Shown: one piece after another, positions 28,070 to 37,113 of the stretch | Layout of the letters: each line of letters starts with the position of its first letter | Position numbering within the stretch: position 1 is the first letter of the stretch | Origin: Aquipseudomonas guryensis | GTDB lineage: Bacteria; Pseudomonadota; Gammaproteobacteria; Pseudomonadales; Pseudomonadaceae | Direction: 5' to 3' | DNA length: 64,000 nt | NCBI RefSeq assembly: GCF_014164785.1 | Contig: NZ_JACJFN010000003.1 | Span: 248,001-312,000, forward strand | The notes under the pieces: generated by a model | What the model saw: the letters and a program-made list of their open reading frames with translations, nothing else | What the model was told of the DNA's origin: nothing | The model's database searches: none | Program-made: the position numbers and the translations under genes

Positions 28070-28782
28070 TTCGGGAGAAAGGCTTTGACCGCCAAGTGCG
28101 CGGGGCTGTTCTCGTTCACCGGCCAGCGGTGCTTGGCCCCCAGATAACGTTCGGTGAACAGGTCCAGCCAGGCATCCAGCGCACCCGCCGCTCGGCCATC
28201 GCCGGCCTGCTCCAGGCACAGGGCGGCGACTTCGGCGGTACACAGATGCTCGTCACGCTTGGAGCGGCGCAGGCGGTAGCGCGACAGCTGCTCCGGCTGC
28301 AGGCTGAGCACCGGCAGGTTGTCCAGATAGGGGCTCTTGCGGAACATCTTGCGCGCCTCGGTCCAGGTCGCATCGAGCAGGATGAACAGCGGGCGCTTGC
28401 CGCTGTCTGCCGGCAGTTCGCCGATGACCCGCTGTGGCTCGGCATACTCGCCCGGGAACACCACATAGGGTTGCCACTGCGGATCGGCCAGCAAGGCCAG
28501 CAGGGCCGGGTCGACCGTCGTACGCTGCCAGCCGAAGGCAAAGGTATCGGCCACCAGATCAGCAATCAGCCAGCCGGTGTTGCTCGGCTTCAGCGCTTCC
28601 ACGTCGTACATCAGCAGGCACACGCCCGCCCGCGCCTCGACCTGCGGCAGCCAGGCACACAGGCAATGACTACCCAGCACCCGACAACGCGGACAGCGGG
28701 GTGCCCGCGAGCCGCGAGCCACGAAAGGCTTGAGGCTGCGTGCCAGGCGTTCGGCGCGCAGCCGGGCAACGGCGTGAGTCAT
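28066..28782 (-). CDS. DTW-domain tRNA-uridine aminocarboxypropyltransferase
   Basis: This is a 238-residue protein. The zinc-type segment CPRCRVLGSHCLC lies near residues 30-42 and the family motif FILLDATWTEARKMFRKSPYL near residues 134-154; RYRLRRSK and HLCTAEVAAL follow. DTW enzymes transfer a 3-amino-3-carboxypropyl group from S-adenosylmethionine to uridine in tRNA (acp3U). It is monocistronic and convergent with the exporter gene. Confidence 0.9.
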   Translation of the reverse strand: MTHAVARLRAERLARSLKPFVARGSRAPRCPRCRVLGSHCLCAWLPQVEARAGVCLLMYDVEALKPSNTGWLIADLVADTFAFGWQRTTVDPALLALLADPQWQPYVVFPGEYAEPQRVIGELPADSGKRPLFILLDATWTEARKMFRKSPYLDNLPVLSLQPEQLSRYRLRRSKRDEHLCTAEVAALCLEQAGDGRAAGALDAWLDLFTERYLGAKHRWPVNENSPAHLAVKAFLPN

Positions 28783-28900
28783 GGAGAAACCTGCGGAGTG
28801 AAGAGCTAAGGGCGCGCAAGTCTAGAGTAAGATGTGCAACGACTGAACCCGCCAGCTGCCGGCCGGTCGAAGGATTCCGTCTTATTTAAGGAGATCGTCC

Positions 28901-29302
28901 ATGCTACGCCCCGCTACCCTGCTCGCCCTCAGCCTCGTCCTGCCCACCGTCCAGGCTGCTTCCCTGCAGGAGTACGAACTGGCCCGCATGCTCGGCCAGG
29001 TGGCCAAGGAAAGCAGCGTCGGTACGCCGCGGGCGATCAACGAGGACATCCTCGACCAGGGCTATACGGTGCAAGGCAACGAACTGATCAATCATCTCAG
29101 CGTGCGCAGCGGACACGCGGCGCAGATGCGTGGCAACCCCGATGCGGTGCGCCAGCAACTGGCAAAGAGCGTCTGCAGCAATACCGGCTATCGCCAGCTG
29201 TTGGCCCGCGGCGCCGTGCTGCGTTACGAGTTCAGCGAGTACCAGAGCAACCGCCCAGTCACCACCGAACGTTTCGCCAAGGCCGATTGCGGTCTGCAAT
29301 AG
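28901..29302 (+). CDS. Secreted PA3611-like protein (QSregVF family)
   Basis: This is a 133-residue protein with a signal peptide (cleavage near VQA-ASL) and a small alpha/beta domain with two cysteines (SVCSNTGY and KADCGLQ). It matches, as I remember it, P. aeruginosa PA3611, which has a solved structure and was placed in a family of quorum-sensing-regulated virulence factors. Residues LLARGAVLRYEFSEYQ are typical. The molecular function is unknown. A good AAGGAG-type site precedes the ATG at 28901. Confidence 0.85.
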   Translation: MLRPATLLALSLVLPTVQAASLQEYELARMLGQVAKESSVGTPRAINEDILDQGYTVQGNELINHLSVRSGHAAQMRGNPDAVRQQLAKSVCSNTGYRQLLARGAVLRYEFSEYQSNRPVTTERFAKADCGLQ

Positions 29303-29311
29303 ACCGCGCGC

Positions 29312-29506
29312 TCAACTGCCTTCGGCGCGCTTCTGCTCGTCGTCGGCACGCAGCTCTGCAAGCAGCGCCTCCATGTAGCGTGAGCGCCGCGCACCACCCT
29401 CCAGGCGTCGGAGGCACTCGTCTTCCAAGCTCAGGCCATTGGTGCGCGAGGCCTGCACCAGCAGGCGATACAGTTCCAGATCCAGCTCCAGCGTCAACTT
29501 GGGCAT
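29312..29506 (-). CDS. Small helical protein, possible ribbon-helix-helix
   Basis: This is a 64-residue protein starting MPKLTLELDLELYRLLVQASRTNGLSLEDECLRRL: a beta-strand with alternating residues followed by two helices, which resembles an Arc/CopG-type DNA-binding fold. The charged tail ends RADDEQKRAEGS. An AGGGAGG sequence precedes the start. It ends convergent with the PA3611-like gene and is downstream of no operon. The DNA-binding role is inference from shape only. Confidence 0.65.
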   Translation of the reverse strand: MPKLTLELDLELYRLLVQASRTNGLSLEDECLRRLEGGARRSRYMEALLAELRADDEQKRAEGS

Positions 29507-29560
29507 ACCTGCCCCTCCCTTTCCTTGCTCATGTCATCCCTTAAAGCCTGCCAACCTGCC

Positions 29561-31966
29561 TCAACGCAGGCTCAGGGGATCTCCTTCACCACAGACCGCA
29601 GCCCACTCATCGGCACTGAGTAGCTGCAGCGGGCTCATTTCCAGCAGTTCAGCCGCCGCCTGCAACACATGCGCCCAACTGGCCCGATTGGCAAACAACA
29701 TGCCGGCCTCGTTCAGCGTTCCGCCGCGGTTCTGGTAACCCAGCACACGTTGCCAGCGGGCCTCGCCCAGAATCGGCCAGAGGTGCCCGCGGGTCACTTC
29801 GGGGCGCATGTGGGTCAGCAGTATCCGGCGACCACAGGCCACCGGGAACAGCTCCTCGAGCAGCGCTGCCGGGGCTACGGCCACGGCCTCCCAGACATCG
29901 CGCGGCGCGCGGAAGCGCCCTGGCTCTTGCAAGTAAATCAGACGCCAGGCGCAGCCTGCCGCGCTCAGACGAACGGCGGCGCGGCGCATCTCGGTCAACT
30001 GATAACTGCCGGTAGCAATCAACAGCAGCGGCTCAGCACCCGGCGCCTGCTCCAGCAGGATGGCGCCATCACGGGCCAGCCGTTCGGCCTGCGCCTGATC
30101 GAAGACCGCCGGCTGCTCGCGCTTGGCCACCACCACACAAGCCAGTTGCCCGCGCGCCTGGTAGATCGATGGCAACAGGGCCAGCAGTGAATTGTGATCG
30201 GCCGGGAACAGCACCCGCACCATATCGCTCATCTCGCCGAGCAGGGCTTCGCAGAACGTGGTGTCCTGATGCGATTGCTGGTTCTTGCCGTTTTCCCAGG
30301 TATGCGAGGTCGCCACCAGCGGCCAACCCAGCCAGCCAGCCGGGCGCCCAGCCTCCTTCTGCTGGCGGGCAAAGATCAAGCCCTGGCGCACGGCACCGAG
30401 CATCTTCACGCAGAAGGCTTCGTAGCTGGCGACCAGGTTCAGCCCGCCCTGATTGGCCAGGCAAGCGGACACCACGGCCTCCTCGTTGAGCGCGGTGATG
30501 ACCGCGCCGTGCAACGACTCCTGATCGCTTTCCGGGCTGCTGACCCGATGTTTCAGCGCCTTGAGCACGCCACCCAGGCGATTGCTGGCCAGCTCGTCCG
30601 GATTGCCGACCCTCGGCCGCAGCCCCGGATTGGCACGCACCAGATCGACGAAGAAACGATCAAGAGCCGCCATCGGCGAACCGGCAGTGGACTGATAATG
30701 CAGCTCGGGAAGTCGTGGTGTCGCGGGCTGGCGCAACGCCAGGACATGCTCGCGCTCAGCCGGGCGCTCACGGCGAGAGGTGATGAACAGCGCACAGGCC
30801 TGTGCCAGTTCGTGCGGCGCAACCCACAAGGGGGCCGCGTGCTGATTGAACAGCGCCCGCACGGCCGCATCGTCATGCGGATTGCCCGGCAGGGGCAGGT
30901 TGTGCGCGGCATTGCTGCCGGCACCATAGAAACCGAAGCCCTTCTGCGTTTCTGCAATGCCGTAGGGCATCGGCAGCGGGTAGTGCAAAATCTGGCTGTG
31001 CAGCTCCTGCACGCGTTGCTCCAGGCGCTGCTCCATCTCCCAGAGGGCGCAGGCAAACGCCGCAGGGTCGCGGCCGTCGAAGCTCTGCGGGTCGAAGCCG
31101 CAGCCACGCAGGTGCTGGCGAAAGCCGTCCAGCCCTGCATGGGTGCCCAGCTCGGTCCGCTGCTCGATGCGCCTACCATTGGCAATCATCACCGGCAACG
31201 CCACCCCGCAGTCCTCGGCGCGCCACCAGCGCGGCATCCAGTCGCTGCCGCGCTGTTCTTCGGCCGCGCCATCGGAGAGGAAGGCCACCAGCTTCTCGCC
31301 AGGTAATGGCATATGGGTGTATTGCAACTCGGCAAAGCCAAGGTAGCCGCCCTCTGCAATGCCCCCGCCAGTATGCGGATTGACGTGGCTGCCCAGCGGC
31401 ACACCCGGGCCGCCATCCGGAGCCTGCGCATAGCTGTAGAAATCGGCCACCAGGCGACTCATTCCAGCTTCGTCGCGCGTGTAGCGCTGTGCCTGCTGAG
31501 GATGCTGGTTGGCGGTGAGCAGGTTGAGCGCTTCGATGGCCGCTACGCAGTGGCCCTGGCCCATAAGCCAGCCGCGGGTTTCGCTTGTCAGCGCATTGAG
31601 CGCCAGGTAGCCGGCATAGGCCGGCACCATGTTCAAAGCCCCGCCGGTATGCCCCTCGGGTTGCGCCTTGAAGTCCTCGGCCTGCAGGGCTGCACCATCC
31701 GGGCGCACGCGCCGGGCATAGGTCATGTGCACCACCAACCAGAGGCCGGCGGCATTCAGTCGATCCAGTGCCCAGAAAAAGCGATAGACGCGGGCCAGAT
31801 CAGGCTGCCGACCGCTCTGTACCAGTTGATGGGCCAGGCGGAATACGGCCGCCTGGGTCTCTGGACTATGCTGCACAGGGCCGTAGCCGCGCCGCCACTC
31901 GGCAAAACTGCTCTCGTCAGCGGCATGTGCGTCCAGCTCAGCGGCACTCGGAAAGATCTGCGACAT
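29561..31966 (-). CDS. Phosphoketolase-family protein (divergent)
   Basis: This is an 801-residue thiamine-diphosphate enzyme of the xylulose-5-phosphate/fructose-6-phosphate phosphoketolase type, of normal length. Family segments are EGHTGGALNMVPAYAGYLAL, MGQGHCVAAIEALNLL, GSHVNPHTGGGIAEGGYLGF and ENGKNQQSHQDTTFCEALL. The cofactor motif usually written GDGEAETG reads LSDGAAEEQRG here, and the first H-P-T-P-G-S motif reads HVNPHTGGG, so the substrate or activity may differ from known phosphoketolases. True phosphoketolases split the sugar phosphate to acetyl phosphate. It is divergent from the metallohydrolase gene. Confidence 0.82.
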   Translation of the reverse strand: MSQIFPSAAELDAHAADESSFAEWRRGYGPVQHSPETQAAVFRLAHQLVQSGRQPDLARVYRFFWALDRLNAAGLWLVVHMTYARRVRPDGAALQAEDFKAQPEGHTGGALNMVPAYAGYLALNALTSETRGWLMGQGHCVAAIEALNLLTANQHPQQAQRYTRDEAGMSRLVADFYSYAQAPDGGPGVPLGSHVNPHTGGGIAEGGYLGFAELQYTHMPLPGEKLVAFLSDGAAEEQRGSDWMPRWWRAEDCGVALPVMIANGRRIEQRTELGTHAGLDGFRQHLRGCGFDPQSFDGRDPAAFACALWEMEQRLEQRVQELHSQILHYPLPMPYGIAETQKGFGFYGAGSNAAHNLPLPGNPHDDAAVRALFNQHAAPLWVAPHELAQACALFITSRRERPAEREHVLALRQPATPRLPELHYQSTAGSPMAALDRFFVDLVRANPGLRPRVGNPDELASNRLGGVLKALKHRVSSPESDQESLHGAVITALNEEAVVSACLANQGGLNLVASYEAFCVKMLGAVRQGLIFARQQKEAGRPAGWLGWPLVATSHTWENGKNQQSHQDTTFCEALLGEMSDMVRVLFPADHNSLLALLPSIYQARGQLACVVVAKREQPAVFDQAQAERLARDGAILLEQAPGAEPLLLIATGSYQLTEMRRAAVRLSAAGCAWRLIYLQEPGRFRAPRDVWEAVAVAPAALLEELFPVACGRRILLTHMRPEVTRGHLWPILGEARWQRVLGYQNRGGTLNEAGMLFANRASWAHVLQAAAELLEMSPLQLLSADEWAAVCGEGDPLSLR

Positions 31967-32089
31967 GGTTCGGCTCCTCGGGTTTATCGCAGTCTAGGCT
32001 GGGCAATGCATGTCCCTGCTGATCTGCATCAAGACCCCCGACCAGCGGGCGCGGCAACCTGCAGTCACTCAACCTGCAAGGACATCACC

Positions 32090-33493
32090 ATGGCTCTGCT
32101 CAGCTTTCTCGGCGCTATCCAGCAAGTCACCGGTTCCTGCTACCTGATCGAAAGCCGCGATGGTGCTCGAGTGCTGCTCGAATGCGGCCTGCGCCAGGGC
32201 CGCCGAGAAGAGGAAGGAGGCAATCGCGCGCCCTTCCCCTTCGATCCGCTCAGCCTGGATGCCGTAGTGATTTCCCACGCCCATCTCGACCACACCGGCC
32301 TGCTACCCAAACTGAGCGCCGCCGGCTACCGCGGGCCGATCTTCGCCACCGAGGCTACCTGCGAGCTGATGGAACTGATGCTGCTGGATGCTGCGCATAT
32401 CCAGGAGCATGACGCCGAGTGGGAGAGCAAGTGGCGCGCGCGCCTGGGCAAGCCACCGATCAGCCCGCTGTATACCATCCGTGACGCCGAGCAGGTGCTG
32501 CGCCAGCGCCGCCCCCTGGCCTATGGGGCCGCACACGAGGTGGCCAAGGGCGTGCAGGTGACCTTCCATGAGGCCGGACATATTCTCGGCTCGGCCATTG
32601 TCGAGATGGTCGTGCAGGATCATCACCTGAACCGCCGTCTGGTGTTCTCCGGCGACTTGGGCAATACCTGCTCACCGCTGATGCGCGACCCCACTACCCT
32701 CGGTCGTGCCGACTTGGTACTGCTCGAATCCACCTACGGCGACCGCGATCACCGCTGCAACAGCGACACCCTAGATGAACTCGCCGCCATCCTGCAGCAG
32801 GCCCATCGCGATGGCGGCAATGTGCTGATCCCGTCCTTCGCCGTCGGCCGCACCCAGGACCTGATCTATTACCTCGGGCGCTTCTATCAGGAAGGTCGTC
32901 TGCCGCAGCAGGCGGTGTTCCTCGACAGCCCAATGGCCATTCGCGCCAATGCCATCTACTCGCGCTACCAGGACCAGTTCGACCCGGCGGATCGCGCCGC
33001 ACTGAAGAGCAAAAGCAGCAAGCGCATCGAAGACTGGCTGCCGATCCTGCGCTGCACCCCGCAGCCGGAAGACTCCATGGCGATCAACCGCATCCGCAGC
33101 GGCGCCATCATCATCGCCGGCAGCGGCATGTGCACCGGCGGGCGCATCGTCCACCACTTCAAGCACAACCTCTGGCGCAGCGAGTGCCACCTGGTATTCC
33201 CTGGTTTCCAGGCCAAGGGCACCCTGGGTCGCGCTATCGTCGACGGCGCCAGTACGGTCAAGGTGCTGCACCAGCGCCTGGCAGTGAAAGCCAAGGTTCA
33301 CACCCTCGGCGGCTTCTCCGCCCACGCCGGGCAGTCGCAGCTGCTCGATTGGGTCAGTCACTTCGACCATCGCCCGGAGCTGTACCTGGTGCATGGCGAG
33401 CTGGAGAAGATGCAAGCCTTGCAGCAAGCCCTGCGCGACAAGCTCAACTGGATCGCCAGTATCCCCGAACCGGGCGAGCAGATCGCCATCTGA
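32090..33493 (+). CDS. Beta-CASP metallo-beta-lactamase-fold hydrolase
   Basis: This is a 467-residue protein. The metallo-beta-lactamase part has HAHLDHTG near residue 63, HEAGHILGS and FSGDLG; the beta-CASP part has LLESTYGDRDH and SFAVGRTQDLIYYL; the C-terminal RMMBL segment has GGFSAHAGQSQLLDW and LVHGE. This is the architecture of CPSF-73-like RNA-processing nucleases found also in bacteria. The substrate is unknown but RNA is likely. The start is the ATG at 32090 behind AAGGA; the open frame extends far upstream but is antisense to the phosphoketolase gene. Confidence 0.88.
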   Translation: MALLSFLGAIQQVTGSCYLIESRDGARVLLECGLRQGRREEEGGNRAPFPFDPLSLDAVVISHAHLDHTGLLPKLSAAGYRGPIFATEATCELMELMLLDAAHIQEHDAEWESKWRARLGKPPISPLYTIRDAEQVLRQRRPLAYGAAHEVAKGVQVTFHEAGHILGSAIVEMVVQDHHLNRRLVFSGDLGNTCSPLMRDPTTLGRADLVLLESTYGDRDHRCNSDTLDELAAILQQAHRDGGNVLIPSFAVGRTQDLIYYLGRFYQEGRLPQQAVFLDSPMAIRANAIYSRYQDQFDPADRAALKSKSSKRIEDWLPILRCTPQPEDSMAINRIRSGAIIIAGSGMCTGGRIVHHFKHNLWRSECHLVFPGFQAKGTLGRAIVDGASTVKVLHQRLAVKAKVHTLGGFSAHAGQSQLLDWVSHFDHRPELYLVHGELEKMQALQQALRDKLNWIASIPEPGEQIAI

Positions 33494-33731
33494 GCGGCGT
33501 TATCCGGCTACTTCGCCGCCGTCGTGGCACGCAGCCTGTTGTTTCAACCAATAGGCTGCGCGCGACTCTGCCGGCCCCACCGATCTATCCGCTTACAAAA
33601 TCCTGACTGCCGCGCTGCAACCAGCCTCTCGTTTGTCTCTCAAAGCGTCATGGCCCAGCCATACTCTCTACAGGGTCGGGCGTTTCAAGGATGTGAAATG
33701 ACCTGGTCCGTATCAGAAAAGGAGAAGTTGT

Positions 33732-34811
33732 ATGCCTTATGAACCGGACGACTATCTGTCTCGGCACTTTCAAACCGGCGGGATCGACCTGAGCAGTAAG
33801 GTGGCCGAACTCGCCGGCCTGGTGGTACCGCCTGCTAGCCCAAACCTGCCGCTGTACCAGGAAATGCTCACCACCGTCGTGCGCATGGCCCAGGCTGACC
33901 GCAACCGCTGGGACGCCAAGATCATGCTGCAGACCCTGCGTGAAATGGAGCACGCCTTCAGCTCCCTCGAACAGTTCAAGCGCCGGCGCAAGGTCACCGT
34001 GTTCGGCTCCGCGCGCACCCCTGCCGACCACCCTACCTACCGTCTGGCCCGTGAACTGGGCCAGACCCTGGCCCGCCTGGATCTGATGGTGATCACCGGT
34101 GCCGGAGGCGGCATCATGGCCGCTGCCCACGAAGGTGCTGGCCTGGAAAACAGCCTCGGCTTCAATATCACCCTACCCTTCGAACAAGGTGCCAATGCCA
34201 CCGTGCAGGGCAGCGGCAACCTGTTGTCATTCCACTTCTTCTTCCTGCGCAAACTGTTCTTCGTCAAAGAAGCAGATGCCCTGGTGCTCTGCCCTGGCGG
34301 TTTCGGCACACTAGACGAGGCGCTGGAAGTCCTGACTCTGGTACAGACCGGCAAGAGCCCACTGGTGCCCATCGTTTTGCTGGATGAAACGGGCAGCAAC
34401 TACTGGGAAGAAGCCCTGCGCTATATCCGCGAACAGCTACTGGAACGCCATTACATCCTGGCTAGCGACATGCACCTGATGCGCGTGGCGCACAGCGCCG
34501 AGGAAGCCGGCCAGGAGATCGCGCGCTTCTACCGCAACTTCCACTCGACGCGCTGGCTCAAGGGCAATTTCCTGATTCGCATGAACCACCCGCTCAACGC
34601 CGCAGCCCTGAAGACCCTGGACAAGGAATTCGCCGACCTGTGCTTGAGCGGCGGCTACCTGCAACAAGACTATTGCGAGGCAGAAAGCGATGAGCCGGAG
34701 TTCTGCGAGCTGACCCGCCTGGCCTTCCATTTCAACGCCCGCGACCATGGCCGCCTGCGCGAGTTGGTGGACTTCATCAACCTGCCGCAAAACTGGGCGC
34801 AGAACGGCTGA
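33732..34811 (+). CDS. LOG-family protein
   Basis: This is a 359-residue protein with the Rossmann-type LOG core: VTVFGSARTP, VITGAGGGIMAAAHEGA and the signature CPGGFGTLDEALEVLTLVQ. LOG enzymes release the base from nucleoside 5'-monophosphates (phosphoribohydrolase). The protein is longer than the 190-residue plant-type LOG, with about 90 extra residues at the N-terminus and a helical C-terminal part, as in other gammaproteobacterial members. An AAGGAG site precedes the ATG at 33732. A hairpin follows the gene. Confidence 0.88.
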   Translation: MPYEPDDYLSRHFQTGGIDLSSKVAELAGLVVPPASPNLPLYQEMLTTVVRMAQADRNRWDAKIMLQTLREMEHAFSSLEQFKRRRKVTVFGSARTPADHPTYRLARELGQTLARLDLMVITGAGGGIMAAAHEGAGLENSLGFNITLPFEQGANATVQGSGNLLSFHFFFLRKLFFVKEADALVLCPGGFGTLDEALEVLTLVQTGKSPLVPIVLLDETGSNYWEEALRYIREQLLERHYILASDMHLMRVAHSAEEAGQEIARFYRNFHSTRWLKGNFLIRMNHPLNAAALKTLDKEFADLCLSGGYLQQDYCEAESDEPEFCELTRLAFHFNARDHGRLRELVDFINLPQNWAQNG

Positions 34812-34869
34812 GGCACGCGGTACTGCTCACAGGGACAGCACTGCAAAGATGGGAAGCGCAGGTAAAAGA

Positions 34870-34896
34870 AAGCCCGGAAGTGAGGACTCCGGGCTT
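34870..34896. terminator. Hairpin between the LOG gene and recX
   Basis: AAGCCCGGA and TCCGGGCTT form a nine-base-pair stem with a nine-base loop. It stands between convergent genes and can terminate both. There is no long T-run. Confidence 0.6.
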
Positions 34897-34906
34897 AAAG
34901 GGGAAT

Positions 34907-35365
34907 TCAGTCCAGGTCGGCGCCGCGCAGCAGGCGACCGATCTGTTCCTGGGAAAAACCGCGATAGGCAAGGAAGCGCCCTTGCTTGGCCCGCTCACGG
35001 AGATCCGTGGGTAAAACAGCGGAAAACTTGCGCTGCCAGAGCTCACGCAACTGCGCCGACCAGTCGATATCTGCGGCGGCCAGCGCCTGCTCGATCGCCG
35101 CACGCGGCAAACCACGCTGGGCCAGCTCCTCGCGGATGCGTAGCGGCCCATAACCTGAACGCGCCTTGCTGCTGACGAAGCTGTCGAGATAGCGCGACTC
35201 CGACAGCAGCCCCTCTTCCGCAAGGCGGTCGAGGGCGCTATCGATCAGCTCCGCCGGGGCGCCACGCTGACGCAGCTTGCGCGTCAGCTCCACACGCCCA
35301 TGCTCGCGGCGCGCCAGCAGATCCATCGCAGTACGCCGCACCGCAACCAGGGTATCGAGCATCAT
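34907..35365 (-). CDS. recX: Regulatory protein RecX
   Basis: RecX binds RecA filaments and limits strand exchange and coprotease activity. The 152-residue protein has the three-helix repeats of the family ([43 protein letters not shown], then [15 protein letters not shown]). It is encoded 30 bases downstream of recA on the same strand, so read-through from the SOS promoter would express it. Length and position are those seen in P. aeruginosa. Confidence 0.93.
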   Translation of the reverse strand: MMLDTLVAVRRTAMDLLARREHGRVELTRKLRQRGAPAELIDSALDRLAEEGLLSESRYLDSFVSSKARSGYGPLRIREELAQRGLPRAAIEQALAAADIDWSAQLRELWQRKFSAVLPTDLRERAKQGRFLAYRGFSQEQIGRLLRGADLD

Positions 35366-35395
35366 GGACGGCTACCGGCGCTCAGGCGGTGACGA

Positions 35396-36448
35396 TCAGG
35401 CGTCGATATCGGCCAGGTCGTCAGCATCGACCGTCGACTCGGCACGAGCTGCCGGGCCGGACGCCACCAGCAATTTCTCGCGGATGATCTTCTCGATGGC
35501 GCTACCCACTTCCGGGTTGTCTTCCAGGTATTTGGCCGAGTTGGCCTTGCCCTGGCCGATCTTGTTGCCCTGGTAGCTGTACCAGGCGCCCGATTTCTCG
35601 ATCAGGCCGAGCTGCACGCCGAGGTCGATGACTTCACCGGTACGGTAGATGCCCTTGCCGTAGAGAATCTGGAATTCGGCCTGGCGGAACGGCGGGGCGA
35701 CCTTGTTCTTTACCACTTTGACGCGGGTTTCGCTGCCGACCACTTCGTCGCCTTCCTTGACCGCGCCGGTACGGCGGATGTCCAGGCGTACCGAGGCGTA
35801 GAACTTGAGGGCGTTACCACCAGTGGTGGTTTCCGGGCTACCGAACATCACGCCGATCTTCATGCGAATCTGGTTGATGAAGATCACCAGGCAGTTGGCG
35901 TTCTTGATGTTGCCGGTGATCTTGCGCAGCGCCTGGCTCATCAGACGGGCCTGGAGGCCGACGTGCATGTCGCCCATCTCGCCTTCGATTTCGGCTTTCG
36001 GCACCAGGGCGGCCACGGAGTCGACGATGATCACGTCGACGGCGTTGGAGCGCACCAGCATGTCGGTGATTTCCAGGGCCTGTTCGCCGGTATCCGGCTG
36101 CGACACCAGCAGGTCATCGACATTCACGCCGAGCTTGCCGGCGTAGTCCGGGTCGAGGGCGTGTTCGGCGTCGACGAAGGCGCAGGTGGCACCCATCTTC
36201 TGCGCTTCGGCGATCACCGACAGGGTCAGAGTGGTTTTACCCGAGGATTCCGGGCCGTAGATCTCGACGATCCGGCCTTTCGGCAGGCCGCCAATACCGA
36301 GGGCGATGTCGAGGCCCAGGGAGCCGGTGGAAATGGCCGGAATGGCTTGGCGTTCATGGTCGCCCATGCGCATCACTGCGCCTTTGCCGAATTGCTTTTC
36401 GATCTGGCCAAGGGCCGCCGCCAAAGCACGCTTCTTGTTGTCGTCCAT
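35396..36448 (-). CDS. recA: Recombinase RecA
   Basis: This is a 350-residue protein with Walker [10 protein letters not shown] near residue 66, Walker [11 protein letters not shown], loop L1 ([22 protein letters not shown]) and loop L2 ([25 protein letters not shown]). RecA forms filaments on single-stranded DNA, exchanges strands and triggers LexA self-cleavage. The start [13 protein letters not shown] follows a GAGG site; two ATGs just upstream in frame are not needed. A LexA box lies 44 bases before the start. Confidence 0.98.
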   Translation of the reverse strand: MDDNKKRALAAALGQIEKQFGKGAVMRMGDHERQAIPAISTGSLGLDIALGIGGLPKGRIVEIYGPESSGKTTLTLSVIAEAQKMGATCAFVDAEHALDPDYAGKLGVNVDDLLVSQPDTGEQALEITDMLVRSNAVDVIIVDSVAALVPKAEIEGEMGDMHVGLQARLMSQALRKITGNIKNANCLVIFINQIRMKIGVMFGSPETTTGGNALKFYASVRLDIRRTGAVKEGDEVVGSETRVKVVKNKVAPPFRQAEFQILYGKGIYRTGEVIDLGVQLGLIEKSGAWYSYQGNKIGQGKANSAKYLEDNPEVGSAIEKIIREKLLVASGPAARAESTVDADDLADIDA

Positions 36449-36491
36449 TTCCATCCTCACGTATTCAAGAGGGCCAATCGCCCACTAACAA

Positions 36492-36507
36492 CTGTATAAG
36501 TAGACAG
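36492..36507 (-). promoter_or_regulatory. recA: LexA (SOS) box of recA
   Basis: CTGTATAAGTAGACAG fits CTGT-N8-ACAG. On the minus strand it overlaps the likely -10 (TACTTA), with TTGCCT 17 bases upstream as -35, so LexA binding would block recA transcription. Confidence 0.88.
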
Positions 36508-36534
36508 TAGTATTCCATAAGGCAAGTCGCTCGC

Positions 36535-37035
36535 CTACCCCTGCCAGGGTTTTTCTCCTGCCGTCAGTCGGAGCGCACCCTGCAGCGCACGCTCCACAGT
36601 CTGCCGGCGCACTTCGCTGCGGTCGCCAGCAAACTGGCAACGCTGGCTATACAGCTGGTCGGCGTCACCCCAGGCCAGCCAGACCGTACCCACCGGTTTC
36701 TCCGGCGAACCACCACCCGGGCCGGCAACACCACTGACCGCCACGGCGAAACGCGCGCCACTGTGCTGCTGAGCACCACGCACCATGGCTTCGACCACCT
36801 CTTGGCTGACTGCACCGACGCGTTCAAACAGTTCGGCCGACACCCCCAGCTGAGCGGTCTTCTGCGCATTGGAATAGGTGATATAGCCCGCCTCGAACCA
36901 GGCCGAGCTGCCGGCAATACGGGTGATCGCCTCGGCAATCCCGCCACCGGTACAGGACTCGGCCGTACTGATCTGGGCGTGTGCGGCTTGCAGACACTGC
37001 CCCAGGCGGGCGGCCAATGCAGTTAGGGATTCCAT
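36535..37035 (-). CDS. pncC: CinA C-terminal-type nicotinamide-nucleotide amidase
   Basis: This is a 166-residue protein comprising only the CinA C-terminal amidase domain: [33 protein letters not shown] and [26 protein letters not shown]. The enzyme deamidates nicotinamide mononucleotide to nicotinic acid mononucleotide in pyridine nucleotide recycling. It is often called cinA or ygaD because of its place beside recA. It lies upstream of recA on the same strand and is divergent from mutS. Confidence 0.9.
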   Translation of the reverse strand: MESLTALAARLGQCLQAAHAQISTAESCTGGGIAEAITRIAGSSAWFEAGYITYSNAQKTAQLGVSAELFERVGAVSQEVVEAMVRGAQQHSGARFAVAVSGVAGPGGGSPEKPVGTVWLAWGDADQLYSQRCQFAGDRSEVRRQTVERALQGALRLTAGEKPWQG

Positions 37036-37113
37036 ATGCGCTCCGGGGTTAAGCGGGTTCGGCGGATACCGTACACTACGCGACTTTGTGAATTAAGCCG
37101 GACAGCCAGAACC

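Noticed and set aside
31313..32089. Upstream extension of the metallohydrolase frame
   Set aside because: The extension is antisense to the phosphoketolase gene and lacks family features; the ATG at 32090 has a ribosome site and begins the conserved domain.
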